Positions 35,425 through 44,877 of a stretch of DNA of 64,000 nucleotides are shown in pieces. The number at the start of each line of letters is the position of its first letter. The stretch's first letter is position 1. Under the pieces are notes generated by a model, which was given only the letters and a program-made list of their open reading frames with translations, had not been told where the DNA came from and searched no databases. The DNA comes from Pedococcus dokdonensis (GTDB taxonomy: Bacteria > Actinomycetota > Actinomycetes > Actinomycetales > Dermatophilaceae), in contig NZ_LT629711.1 in the NCBI RefSeq assembly GCF_900104525.1, positions 2,914,001 through 2,978,000 on the forward strand. Reading direction: 5' to 3'. Position numbers and translations under genes: made by a program.

Positions 35425-38400
35425 ACCGGTGCCGCCTTCTCAGCTCGGGCCGTTCCCACCCCTGTGGTGGTCGTGGACAGCGGCAGAGCCACCTGGAGAA
35501 GCTCGGGGTTGCCGCGCCGGACCAGGAAGCCACGCCCCTCGAGGAGCTGGTCCCGGCTCACGCCGCGGTAGTCGGCGGAGAAGGCCGAGGCCTCGTCGCC
35601 AGTGGGCTGGAGCGACACACCGGAGCGCGACGACTTCAGCGCGCCGGACATGCCGTAGTTGGAGTTGAAGAAGCCCGAATCTGCTTCTGCCACAACGCAT
35701 TGCTCCGAGTTGACGACGGCCTTGAAGAGCTCGACCAGGTCGTCCTCGGCCATTGACCCGTCGAAGTCCTGCGCGCGCTCGACGACGACGAGCATCGTGG
35801 CACCGGAGGGTCCGGCCTCGACCATCTCGTCCTTGAGCCGCTTGGCCAGCGCCCGGCAGTCGTCGACCCCGACGGCGGTCTCGGTCCACAGGCCGGCGGC
35901 CCGGGTGAGCGCGGAGCGGCGCGGGCTGAACAACCAGCAGCGCAGTCCCGGGCGCGCCCGCTGCGCCGCCTGGGCCATGGTGAGGACGGCCGTCGTGCGA
36001 CCACTCCCCGACGGCCCGAGGACGAGCTGGCTGCCCCGCAGCTCGAAGCCGATCGGGCGCATCGTCGTGGAGGACAAGCCGATCGCGGGGCGACCGGCCT
36101 CGTCGACCGTGGGCAGTGACGCGAGCGAGAGCGACTCGGGCAACGACAGGATCGGCGGCGCCTCGGGCACGCCGGCCCGCCGGACCCCCTCGGCGAAACC
36201 GTGGATCGCGCGGGCCTGCACGGTCGAGTCGGCCGACCCGCCGAGGACCGCCACCTGCACCTCGCGGTCGTGCACGATCGCCCGCCCGGGTGGGGAGCCC
36301 AGCGACAGGACGTCGGCGTCGACGTCGAGCGAAAGGTAGTCGTCCATCGTCGCCATCCTGAGCACCACGCGGCTCTGGATCGCGGACGAGAGCCCACCCC
36401 ACAGCCCGTTGCGCTGGTCGGCGGTGACGACGAAGTGCACCCCGACCGGGCGTCCGTCGCCGGCCAGCGACGTGAACAGGTCGAGCCAGCGCTGGCCGGC
36501 GTGGCTGTCGTAGGCCGCCTGGAAGCTGGTCAGCCCGTCGACGAGGACGATGATCCGAGGCTCCTCCGGGGCACCGGCCAGTCGGCGGTAGTCGGTGATG
36601 GTGGCCGCGTTGACGGCGGAGTAGCGCAGCGCGCGGTCGTCGATCGTCTCGCGCAGCATGGTCAGCAGCCGGACCACCCGCTCGTGGTCGCTGGCGTAGA
36701 TGATGCTGCCGACGTGGGGCAGCGGCTCGAGCATCGCGAGACCGCGGTTGCCGAAGTCGAGGCCGTAGACGTGGCACGGCCCACCGCGCACGGTGAACCC
36801 CGCGGCGACGGCGATGGTGCGCAGGAAGGCGCTCTTGCCGGCACCGGAAGCCCCGAAGACGGCGAGGTTGCCCTCGACGTCGGGGCGGAAGCTGATCGGC
36901 GGCTGCGTCTGGCTGTCGGGGTCGTCGCTGATCCCGATCACCAGCTCGTCGTCGCGGCGCCGGGTGGGCAGGTCGGCCAGCTCGTAGACCGGGGCCATCT
37001 CGGGCAGCCACGGCTTGCGCGGGTCGGGGATCTCGGCAGCCTGCTGGGCCGCGCCGATCTGTGTGACGACCCGCTGGATGTCGGTGGGCCCGAGGTCCTC
37101 CTGCACGACCTCGTGGGACTCCTCCACGACCGGCAGCTCCCACGGCGTGCCAACTCCGAAGCCCAGCGTCTCCACGTCGAGGGAGGTGGGCGGGGCCTCC
37201 CCGGTGGACCACCCACCGGCATACCCCGTCTGGAACGGCGTGAGCCGGCCGGGACCGGACTTGGACACCGCGCGGCCCGGCAGGGCCGGGTCGAAGTAGG
37301 CGGCCACCTGGGAGCCGAGCACGTCGTCGCTGTCGGCCTCGTCGGCCATCCGCAGCGCCATCCGCAGGTTGGTGTTGGCGCGCAGGTTGTCCTTGATCAC
37401 ACCGGCCGGGCGCTGCGTCGCGAGGATGAGGTGCAGGCCGAGCGAGCGCCCCCGCTGCGCGACGTTGACCACGCCGTCGACGAACTCGGGGACCTCCTGG
37501 ACCAGGGCCGCGAACTCGTCGACGACGATGACCAGGCTCGGCGGCGCCGCCACCTCGCCGCGACGCTCGAGCTCGACGAGGTCCTTGGCCTTGTGCTGGG
37601 CCAGGATGTGCTCGCGGTGCTTGAGCTCGGCCGAGAGCGAGGCCAGCGCCCGGCGCACGAGGTGCGGTGACAGGTCGGTGACCAGGCCGACGGTGTGGGG
37701 CAGGTTGACGCAGTCGCGGAACGCCGAGCCACCCTTGTAGTCGACCAGCAGGAAGGTCAGCCGCTGTGGCGAGTGCGCCACCGCCATGCCGAGGATCCAG
37801 GCCTGGAGCAGCTCGGACTTGCCGGCGCCGGTGGTGCCGCCGACGAGGGCGTGCGGGCCGTCGGCGCGCAGGTCGATCGAGAAGGTGCCGGCCGCGGACT
37901 GGCCGATCACGGCCCGCAGGTTGCCCGGCTTGGGACGGGCCACCGGCCCGGCGGCGTAGGGGCCGGTGAGGATCGAGCGGTTCTCACCCCAGCGCTCGAT
38001 CACCGGACCGGGCGCCTCGGCCAGCTCGGACCCGACGAGGTTGACGAACGACACCGACCGCGGCAGGTCGCTCTCGTCCTCGACCGGCACGCCGGAGTCG
38101 ACCAGGGGCGCCATCTGCCGGCTGAGCTGCTCGACGGACGGGGCCTCGACGTGGTCGGCGTCGACCGGCATCCGCACGACGGCCTCGCCGACGTAGCCGA
38201 CGACCGCGTCACCCTGCTGCGGGCCCTGCTCGACGAAGGTGCGGCAGGCCGCGGGCAGCGTGGCGGTCGTCGGCGACACCCAGAGGACCACGATGCCGTA
38301 GCGCCAGCCCCGCTCGGCCAGCTGGACCAGCCGGCTGCGCTCGATGGGGGCATCGTCCTCGACGACGACCAGGACGACCGGACGCCCCGCGGGCAGCCGG

Positions 38401-39926
38401 GGCGCCTTGAACGCGCCCTGCACCGGGCCGGTCGAGTCGTCGGCCGGCTCGGCCGAGGGCTCACCGCTGGCGATCAGCTCCTCGAGCTCGGTGACGAGGG
38501 TGAGGCTGGCGGGTCCGGTGTTGGCGAGGTGCCGGGCGTCGATCGGGCTGTGCGGCGAGGCGGTGTGCGGCACCCACTTCAGCCAGTCCCAGTCGCGCGC
38601 GGTCGCGGGCGAGCCGACCGCGGCGACGACGAGGTCGGCCGGTGAGTGCAGCGCGACCGCCTGGACGACGACGGCGCGGGCTGCCTCGAGGGCGCGCTGG
38701 CGCGGGCCGGAGATGCCGATCGCCCCGCTGCGCAACGGTTCTGCGACGACCGGGACCGGCTGGACCGTGCCCATGCCCTCGACCGCCTGGGACGCCTCGA
38801 GCCAGGCCTCGGCCCGCGAGCGTCCGAGCTCGGGCAGCTTGAGGGTGTTGCGCGACGGCAGCTCGCCGAGTCCGAGCCGGAACTCGCAGAAGCCCGGGTC
38901 ACCGGGTCGCCGGGTCCACAGGAGCGTCGAGGCGCTGCCGACCGCCTCGACGGCCTCGGAGCTGGCGGGGTGCTCGGCCTGCCGGCCCTCGACCTCGCGG
39001 ACCTGCTCGTCGCGCAGCTGCTCGACCATGATCTCGAGGTCCTCGCGGAACTCGGCCAGCGCCTGCTCGTAGTCCTTCTTCGCGTTGCGGCGCGACTCGA
39101 AGTAGTGGCCGAACAGCATGGCCGGCGTCAGCAGCAGGAACAGCAGGAAGAGGGGGTTCTTCTGGATCGCGAAGAGCGCGAGGCCCATCACCGCCGGGAT
39201 CATCGCCGAGATCCACGGCGGGCGCTCGGGCTTGGGCCGCTCGGGCAGCGCCGGCATCGGGAACTCCTGCCCGACGTAGAGCGGCGCGATCCGGGGTGAC
39301 CGCGAGAACGGCAGCGAGGTGCCGCGCGCAGGCGCGAGCCCGGTGCCGCCACCGGCCACCCGCACCTCGACCTCGGTCTCGCCGATCTTGAACCGGTCAC
39401 CGCTCTTGAGCACGGCCCGGTCGACCTGCTGGCCCTGCACCTGGATGCCGTTGGACGAGCCGAGGTCGATGACCTCGAGGATGTCGGTCACCAGGAGGCG
39501 GGCGTGCCGGCGCGAGACCTGCGCGTCGCTCAGCTGGATCTCGCAGCCGCGACCGCGGCCGAGGTATGCGGTGCCGGCCGCGAGCGGGACCTCGCGGCCG
39601 GTGTCGGGGCCGGCCACCACGACGGCGGTCGCCACGGGCTGGCCGCGGTCGGCATACCCCTCGGTGCGGCGGGTGACCGCGACGTGCGCGCCGGAGCGCA
39701 GCCCGCTCTCGGCGATGGTGGCCCGTGGGTCGACGGCCCGGTAGCCCTCGGCCACGTGGGACAGCGTGAAGTCACCCAGCCCGGGCTGGGCGGGGGTGAT
39801 GCCGCGCGCCGGGTCGGCGAGGACCAGGTACTCGGCGAGCTGACCGACGGTCGTCGTGCCGTCGACGGTCGCGACGAGGTCGGTGTCGACGTCGCCGGAC
39901 GAGCGCAGGGTGAACTTCAGCTTCAC
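35406..39926 (-). CDS. EssC/EccC-like FtsK-SpoIIIE ATPase with ubiquitin-like and FHA domains
   Basis: The motor of a type VII secretion system, 1506 residues. Order: a ubiquitin-like (YukD/EccD-type) domain at about 1-80 (VKLKFTLRSSGDVDTDLVAT); an FHA domain at about 110-200 (YLGRGRGCEIQLSD, VSRRHARL, DLGSSNGI); two membrane segments at about 235-275; then three FtsK-like ATPase modules. Module 1 is complete (Walker A GGTTGAGKSELL near 695, Walker B VIVVDEFAAL). Module 2 has GASGAGKSAFL near 1025 but Walker B VLVDGLTSF without Glu. Module 3 has GPSGSGRTT near 1303, with Arg for the Walker Lys. This layout is closer to firmicute EssC than to mycobacterial EccC. The GTG start overlaps the stop of the upstream gene (GTGA). 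Confidence 0.95.
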   Translation of the reverse strand: MKLKFTLRSSGDVDTDLVATVDGTTTVGQLAEYLVLADPARGITPAQPGLGDFTLSHVAEGYRAVDPRATIAESGLRSGAHVAVTRRTEGYADRGQPVATAVVVAGPDTGREVPLAAGTAYLGRGRGCEIQLSDAQVSRRHARLLVTDILEVIDLGSSNGIQVQGQQVDRAVLKSGDRFKIGETEVEVRVAGGGTGLAPARGTSLPFSRSPRIAPLYVGQEFPMPALPERPKPERPPWISAMIPAVMGLALFAIQKNPLFLLFLLLTPAMLFGHYFESRRNAKKDYEQALAEFREDLEIMVEQLRDEQVREVEGRQAEHPASSEAVEAVGSASTLLWTRRPGDPGFCEFRLGLGELPSRNTLKLPELGRSRAEAWLEASQAVEGMGTVQPVPVVAEPLRSGAIGISGPRQRALEAARAVVVQAVALHSPADLVVAAVGSPATARDWDWLKWVPHTASPHSPIDARHLANTGPASLTLVTELEELIASGEPSAEPADDSTGPVQGAFKAPRLPAGRPVVLVVVEDDAPIERSRLVQLAERGWRYGIVVLWVSPTTATLPAACRTFVEQGPQQGDAVVGYVGEAVVRMPVDADHVEAPSVEQLSRQMAPLVDSGVPVEDESDLPRSVSFVNLVGSELAEAPGPVIERWGENRSILTGPYAAGPVARPKPGNLRAVIGQSAAGTFSIDLRADGPHALVGGTTGAGKSELLQAWILGMAVAHSPQRLTFLLVDYKGGSAFRDCVNLPHTVGLVTDLSPHLVRRALASLSAELKHREHILAQHKAKDLVELERRGEVAAPPSLVIVVDEFAALVQEVPEFVDGVVNVAQRGRSLGLHLILATQRPAGVIKDNLRANTNLRMALRMADEADSDDVLGSQVAAYFDPALPGRAVSKSGPGRLTPFQTGYAGGWSTGEAPPTSLDVETLGFGVGTPWELPVVEESHEVVQEDLGPTDIQRVVTQIGAAQQAAEIPDPRKPWLPEMAPVYELADLPTRRRDDELVIGISDDPDSQTQPPISFRPDVEGNLAVFGASGAGKSAFLRTIAVAAGFTVRGGPCHVYGLDFGNRGLAMLEPLPHVGSIIYASDHERVVRLLTMLRETIDDRALRYSAVNAATITDYRRLAGAPEEPRIIVLVDGLTSFQAAYDSHAGQRWLDLFTSLAGDGRPVGVHFVVTADQRNGLWGGLSSAIQSRVVLRMATMDDYLSLDVDADVLSLGSPPGRAIVHDREVQVAVLGGSADSTVQARAIHGFAEGVRRAGVPEAPPILSLPESLSLASLPTVDEAGRPAIGLSSTTMRPIGFELRGSQLVLGPSGSGRTTAVLTMAQAAQRARPGLRCWLFSPRRSALTRAAGLWTETAVGVDDCRALAKRLKDEMVEAGPSGATMLVVVERAQDFDGSMAEDDLVELFKAVVNSEQCVVAEADSGFFNSNYGMSGALKSSRSGVSLQPTGDEASAFSADYRGVSRDQLLEGRGFLVRRGNPELLQVALPLSTTTTGVGTARAEKAAPVGSPPH

Positions 39927-42349
39927 GAGGCAGCGGTCCTCCGGGTCAGGGCGGTGAAGGTCGAGCGGGTGCGGCGGCGGTCGGGGGTGGCCGGGCCACG
40001 GGCGAACAGCGGTCGCGGGTCGATGTCGGAGCGCAGCCGGCGCCAGAAGTCGCAGTTGGCCCGGAGGTCGCCGCGCGCCTGGTTGGTGGACCGCCAGTAG
40101 TCCCGCGCGTCGTCCGACTCGGGGGTGCCCGGTCCGAAGATGAGCGCATTCGCCTGGGTGGCAAGGCCATTCGCGCTCTCGAGTCGGCCCAGCGCCCCGG
40201 CCTGCTCGAGCCTGGTGGCGCGCCTGGGCAGGGTGTGGCCGTAGGACCGGGCGCTGTTCATCAGGTCGTCCCAGGCCCACGCGATGCGGGCCGTCGTGGT
40301 GCCACGGGTGGCGTGCCGTCGACGACGCCAGGCCTTGGCCCCCCGGATCAGCCAGTACACGGCGACGAGGGCGAGCAGGGGCAGCAGCACGTAGAACACC
40401 AGCCAGCGCAACCAGGTCGGCCAGGAGGCGGGGTCGAACAGCTTCTTCGGCGGCTTCTTGAGGTTGACGGCGTTCTGGGCCTGGTCGGGTCCCTGCAGCA
40501 CGCTCGGCGGGTTGACCCCGGCCGGTGGCGGGACGAGCGCGCCGATCTTCTGCTCGTCGGTCTTGGACTGGAGCTGGTTGGGCTTCTGGTTGCGGTTCGG
40601 CACGAAGGTGTCGGACAGCAGGGGCACCCAGCTGCCGGTGGCGTCCTGCACCTCGACCCAGGCATGCACGTCCTTGCCCCGGACCACGCCGTCCTGCGGC
40701 AGCTCGGCGCCCATCACGACGCGGGTCGGGATGTCGAACCGGTTGGCCACCAGCGCCAGCGTCGCGGCGTACTGCTCGTCGTTGCCGGCCAGCTGGGTGG
40801 CGCCGACGAAGCGGGCCAGGCGCCCGCGCGAGTGCCCGGCGAGGTAGTAGCTCTCGACGGAGTTCTTGGTGCCGCCGTCGGTGTAGGCACCGTCGTTCTT
40901 CATCGCGGCGGCGACCGCGCGCAGCTCGTCCCAGGGGTTCTGGGCGTCGGCACCCCAGGCCTCGACCCGCTCGTCGAGGAACCCGAGCTCCTGGCTCTGG
41001 GCGAGGTTGCCGGTGGCGGTGGCCAGCGAGGTCGGCAGCTTCTCGCGCACCACCCTCGTGGGCAGCAGCACGTCCATCGTGTAGCGGTCGCCGGCCGACA
41101 CCCGGTCGGGGACGATGGCGGTGCTGGTGTCGATGTTGAGCCACAGCCGCGAGGCGAGCTGCTCGGCCCGCGCCCCGGCGAACTTCACGCCGGTGACCTG
41201 CCCCACGGTCGGCAGCCAGACGTCGGAGTAGCCACCCTCGGGGATGGTGACCTGCAAGGTGGCCGGCTTGCCCTCGCCACGCGCGCTGACCCGCTCGCCG
41301 ACCTGCTGGAAGGCGGTGCCGGGGCGGGGCGAGTCGGCGCCCGCCCGGGCGCCGGCTCCCCAGACCCCACCGTCGTAGTAGTCCAAGGTCGCGAACCGCA
41401 GCGGCGTGCCCGCCGGTGCACCCGTCACCTTCATCAGCTCGGTGTCGTAGAGCTTGGCGTCGTTGGGCTCGGTGTACTTGCGGAACCCGGCCAGCGGGCT
41501 CGGGAACTGCGCGATGTCGAAGGGCGGGACGATCTCGGTGCGGGCCACCCGGCGCAGGTCGCCGTCGGTGCCCGGCAGGTGCGGGCCCGCCACCAGGCCG
41601 ACTGCCGCGGCGAGCGCGAGCAGGGTCGCGCCGATGCCGGCCCGGGCACCCCGCCCGGCACCGTTCTGCAGGGGGGCGCGGGACCGGGTGCTGCGCACGA
41701 TCATCCAGCCCACCGCCAGCAGGCCGAAGACGACGCCCTGCGCGATGAGGTTGGCCGGCTCCAGGGTGCCGAGCACGATGGTCAGGGCGAGCGCGGCCAG
41801 CGGCGGCACCACGACGGCATACCCGTGGGCGCGACGGCGCGCCACGGTGTAGGTGACGGCGGCGGCGACCAGTCCGACGATGAGGGGCAGGGCGAGCAGG
41901 GTCACCGTGGCGTCGACCGGCGGCAACAGCGTGAGCAGCCGTTTCCAGCCGTGCACGGCGGCCTGCAGGAGGTCCTGGATGGTGCGCCCACTGGGGAACA
42001 CCCCGGCGACGAGGTGGTCGTTGACCGCGAGCGGCCCGCCGAAGAGCAGGTATGCCGCGGCGAGGCCGAGCATCGTCACGACGGACGGGAGCCGGTAGGC
42101 GGTGACCAGGTGCGCCACCAGCAGGCCGAGCACGAGTCCACCCGCCCCGGCGAGGATCCACTCCCAGCCGAAGAAGACGGTGCGGAAGCCGAACAGCGCC
42201 AACGCCACGAGCAGGGTGGTGAAGGCGAGGTCGACGAGGTCGTCGCGGCCGGGCACGAGACGGGTGCGCAGGGTGGCGGCCCGATCGGCGCGGCTGCGCT
42301 CGACCGGCATCATCGACTCGCGCGGCGGAGCGAGCGGGCTGGCGCTCAC
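39923..42349 (-). CDS. Transglutaminase-fold (TgpA-like) membrane protein lacking the catalytic Cys
   Basis: An 808-residue membrane protein: about six segments within residues 40-260 (DUF3488-like), an outer domain, and a last segment at about 650-672 followed by a 130-residue cytoplasmic tail. The transglutaminase core is recognisable at AGNDEQYAATLALVANRFDIPTRV (its start near residue 522) and DVHAWVEV near 562, with WVPLLSDTF behind. The family's nucleophile lies in G-x-C-x-Q-F/Y; here the position is Asp (GNDEQY) while the His is kept. The protein is therefore probably not a transglutaminase enzyme but a structural or binding module. In the PFNA cluster of Bifidobacterium the equivalent gene is called tgm. 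GTG start overlaps the DUF58 stop codon. Confidence 0.88.
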   Translation of the reverse strand: MSASPLAPPRESMMPVERSRADRAATLRTRLVPGRDDLVDLAFTTLLVALALFGFRTVFFGWEWILAGAGGLVLGLLVAHLVTAYRLPSVVTMLGLAAAYLLFGGPLAVNDHLVAGVFPSGRTIQDLLQAAVHGWKRLLTLLPPVDATVTLLALPLIVGLVAAAVTYTVARRRAHGYAVVVPPLAALALTIVLGTLEPANLIAQGVVFGLLAVGWMIVRSTRSRAPLQNGAGRGARAGIGATLLALAAAVGLVAGPHLPGTDGDLRRVARTEIVPPFDIAQFPSPLAGFRKYTEPNDAKLYDTELMKVTGAPAGTPLRFATLDYYDGGVWGAGARAGADSPRPGTAFQQVGERVSARGEGKPATLQVTIPEGGYSDVWLPTVGQVTGVKFAGARAEQLASRLWLNIDTSTAIVPDRVSAGDRYTMDVLLPTRVVREKLPTSLATATGNLAQSQELGFLDERVEAWGADAQNPWDELRAVAAAMKNDGAYTDGGTKNSVESYYLAGHSRGRLARFVGATQLAGNDEQYAATLALVANRFDIPTRVVMGAELPQDGVVRGKDVHAWVEVQDATGSWVPLLSDTFVPNRNQKPNQLQSKTDEQKIGALVPPPAGVNPPSVLQGPDQAQNAVNLKKPPKKLFDPASWPTWLRWLVFYVLLPLLALVAVYWLIRGAKAWRRRRHATRGTTTARIAWAWDDLMNSARSYGHTLPRRATRLEQAGALGRLESANGLATQANALIFGPGTPESDDARDYWRSTNQARGDLRANCDFWRRLRSDIDPRPLFARGPATPDRRRTRSTFTALTRRTAAS

Positions 42350-43824
42350 GTGGCCATCACCCCCATCAGCACCGCGCGCAGGTCGCCCAGCTCGTGGATG
42401 TTCATCAGGGTGGTGCCTCCGACGTTCTTGACCCCGACCCGTTGGTCGCGGTCGATGGTGAGGGCCACCCGCAGCACCTCGGACTCGAACCGGCCCAGCG
42501 CCCGCTGGACCTGGATGAAGGGCGTGGTGGACCCGGTGACCAGCACCGCCATCGAGGTGTCCGGTGCGAGCGACAGGCCCTCGCCGGCCATCGCGTAGAG
42601 GTCGCTGGTGCCGAGCTCGACCCGGGCCAGGGCGTCCATGGCCAGCGAGGCGCTCGTGCGCGACGCGGTCGAGTCGCGGCAGACGAGCGTGAAGTCCTGC
42701 TCGTCCATGTGGGCCCGCTTGGCGATCGAGGCAGCCACCGAGATCGCGGTCTCGGCGTCCTCCTCACCCCCGGCGTACTTGTCGGGGTCAGCGTCGACCA
42801 CCACGGTCAGGTGCGAGCGGCGGGTGTCGAGGAACTGGCGCACGAGCAGGCGGCCGGCCTTGGCCGAGGAGCGCCAGTGGATGTAGCGGCGGTCGTCCCC
42901 GGGCTGGTACTCGCGCAACGCGTGGAAGGCGAGGTCGGACATCGACATCTCCTGCGTCGTCTCGCCCTCGAGGTCGCGCAGCAGCCCGGCGCCGAGCGGT
43001 TCCAGCGAGATCGTGCGCGGGTGCACGAACAGCTCGGTCACGTCGGTCCAGCGCAGCGTGCGCCGCACGATGCCGAGCGGGTCGCCCTGCACGGTGGTCG
43101 CGGGGCCCACGGCGATCACGCCACGGCGCTCGGTCGGCACGACGAACAGCTCCTCGTGCGCCTTCCCCGACCCCAGCGGCGGGAGCGTGAAGCGGGCCGC
43201 GCTGATCCCGACCGGCAGCTCGACCAGCAGGGGCAGCATGCCGCGGCGCGACTCGTTGGTGACCGCGATCCGGCCGGTGGCCGGCTCGCCGACGGTGACC
43301 CGCAACGGGTCGACCTCGGTGTCGATCCGCACCCGGGTGCGGCCCACGGCGAGCAGCGCGCAACACACCACCAGCGCGATCGCGGCCGCCCCGATCATGG
43401 CCCACTCGTCCCAGTCGGCGACCGCGGCCACCGCCCAGCAGAGCACGCCGAGCGCGAGGATGCTCCAGCCCAGCGGCGAGACCCAGCGCAGGAACGCCGC
43501 GACCGGGCCCCACACCGGACGGGTCGCCGAGCGCAGCCGCTCGGTGCGTCGCGACAGCACCCCACCGGTGCGCTGACCCGCCTGGGCGATGAAGGTCGGC
43601 ACCCGCGGGCGGCTGACCGTGATCGTCGGGAGGGTCGGCAGGCGACGCGGACGCGTGCCGCTGGCGCTGGTCGGTCCCTCGCCACCCGGCGACCCGGCAT
43701 ACGGGGGCGGGGCGAGCGGTGACCCCGGCGCAGCGGCACGGCGACGACCACGGCGTCCCGACTGCTTCAGGTCGGCACGCCGCGTCGTGTGCTCCGCGGA
43801 CTGCGTGGGGTCGGGCTCGCTCAT
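42346..43824 (-). CDS. DUF58 domain membrane protein
   Basis: A 492-residue protein. A basic Pro/Arg-rich N-terminal tail of about 110 residues precedes two membrane segments (about 115-160), a beta-rich part, and the DUF58 core with its signature LREYQPGDDRRYIHWRSSAK near residue 306, followed by a von Willebrand factor A-like fold (VVVDADPDK). DUF58 proteins are encoded with MoxR ATPases and are thought to be their partners in assembling or activating protein complexes. Both flanking genes fit that pattern. The ATG is 2 nt behind the MoxR stop. Confidence 0.93.
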   Translation of the reverse strand: MSEPDPTQSAEHTTRRADLKQSGRRGRRRAAAPGSPLAPPPYAGSPGGEGPTSASGTRPRRLPTLPTITVSRPRVPTFIAQAGQRTGGVLSRRTERLRSATRPVWGPVAAFLRWVSPLGWSILALGVLCWAVAAVADWDEWAMIGAAAIALVVCCALLAVGRTRVRIDTEVDPLRVTVGEPATGRIAVTNESRRGMLPLLVELPVGISAARFTLPPLGSGKAHEELFVVPTERRGVIAVGPATTVQGDPLGIVRRTLRWTDVTELFVHPRTISLEPLGAGLLRDLEGETTQEMSMSDLAFHALREYQPGDDRRYIHWRSSAKAGRLLVRQFLDTRRSHLTVVVDADPDKYAGGEEDAETAISVAASIAKRAHMDEQDFTLVCRDSTASRTSASLAMDALARVELGTSDLYAMAGEGLSLAPDTSMAVLVTGSTTPFIQVQRALGRFESEVLRVALTIDRDQRVGVKNVGGTTLMNIHELGDLRAVLMGVMAT

Positions 43825-43826
43825 GC

Positions 43827-44795
43827 TCAGGCGACTCGCTCGGCCGGCGGGGCGACCTCGGAGAGGATCTGGTTGATCACCTGGTCGACCGTGATGTTCG
43901 CGAACTGCGCCTCGGCGGTGAGCAGCAGGCGGTGGCAGAGCACCGGGTTGGCGAGCAGCTTCACGTCGTCGGGGATGACGTGCGTGCGGCCCTGGCTCGC
44001 CGCCCACGTCTTCGCGCAGCGCACGAACGCCAGGCAGCCACGCACCGACAGGCCCAGCTTGATCGACACGTGCCGGCGCGACTCCTCGGCGAGGCGGGAG
44101 ATGTAGGCCAGGATCGCCGGGTCGACGTGCACCTCGTCGGCGAGCGCGGCCATCTCGGTGATGACGTTGCTCGTCACGACCGGCTCGAGGGCCTTGGTGC
44201 GGTCGCGGGTCTTGGCGTCCGCGAGGACGGCCACGGTGGCCTCGTGGTCGGGGTAGCCCAGGCTGGTCTTCATCAGGAACCGGTCCAGCTGCGCCTCGGG
44301 CAGCCGGTAGGTGCCGGCCTGCTCGATCGGGTTCTGGGTCGCGATCACCATGAACGGCTCGCCCACGGGGTGGGCCTTGCCGTCGACGGTGACCCGGCCT
44401 TCCTCCATGACCTCGAGCAGCGCCGACTGCGTCTTGGGTGAGGCGCGGTTGATCTCGTCGGCCAGCACGATGTTGGCGAAGATCGGACCGGGGTGGAAGT
44501 CGAAGGTCTGCTTCGCCGGGTCGTAGATCGTCACGCCCGTGACGTCGCTGGGCAGCAGGTCGGGGGTGAACTGGATCCGGCTGTTGGTGCCCTGCACGGT
44601 GCCGGCCATCGCCCGCGCCAGCTGGGTCTTGCCCGTGCCCGGGAAGTCCTCGAGGAGCAGGTGGCCCTCGGACAGCATGCAGGTCAGCGCCAGGCGGATG
44701 ACGTGCTGCTTGCCGAGCACGGCCCGGTCGACGTTGTCGACCATCTGGGTGAACGCCTGGGCGAACCACTGGGCCTGGTCGGTGGTGACGGTCAT
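43827..44795 (-). CDS. MoxR-type AAA+ ATPase
   Basis: A 322-residue AAA+ chaperone-like ATPase. Walker A is DFPGTGKTQLARAM near residue 50, Walker B IVLADEINRASPKTQSALLEVMEEG-like (its core near 110), sensor 1 IATQNPIEQAGTYRLPEAQ, and the helical lid follows to the end. MoxR proteins act with DUF58/VWA partners in maturation of complexes. Here it belongs to the conserved fn3-AAA-DUF58-transglutaminase gene string. Confidence 0.96.
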   Translation of the reverse strand: MTVTTDQAQWFAQAFTQMVDNVDRAVLGKQHVIRLALTCMLSEGHLLLEDFPGTGKTQLARAMAGTVQGTNSRIQFTPDLLPSDVTGVTIYDPAKQTFDFHPGPIFANIVLADEINRASPKTQSALLEVMEEGRVTVDGKAHPVGEPFMVIATQNPIEQAGTYRLPEAQLDRFLMKTSLGYPDHEATVAVLADAKTRDRTKALEPVVTSNVITEMAALADEVHVDPAILAYISRLAEESRRHVSIKLGLSVRGCLAFVRCAKTWAASQGRTHVIPDDVKLLANPVLCHRLLLTAEAQFANITVDQVINQILSEVAPPAERVA

Positions 44796-44877
44796 GGGGT
44801 GTCGCTCTCCGTTGTGTTCGTGGTCGGTTCGGTGTTGCTGCAGGGGTATGCCGTGGTGCCGGGTTCGCGGGCCCGGC

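Noticed and set aside
40760..40785. Calling the 808-residue membrane protein an active transglutaminase
   Set aside because: The nucleophile Cys is replaced by Asp, so only the fold is claimed.
35406..42161. A single 2251-codon open frame covering the EssC-like gene and most of the transglutaminase-fold gene
   Set aside because: The part above 39926 is an Arg/Ala/Pro-rich shadow of the real gene in the overlapping frame; the true start is the GTG at 39926 that overlaps the preceding stop.
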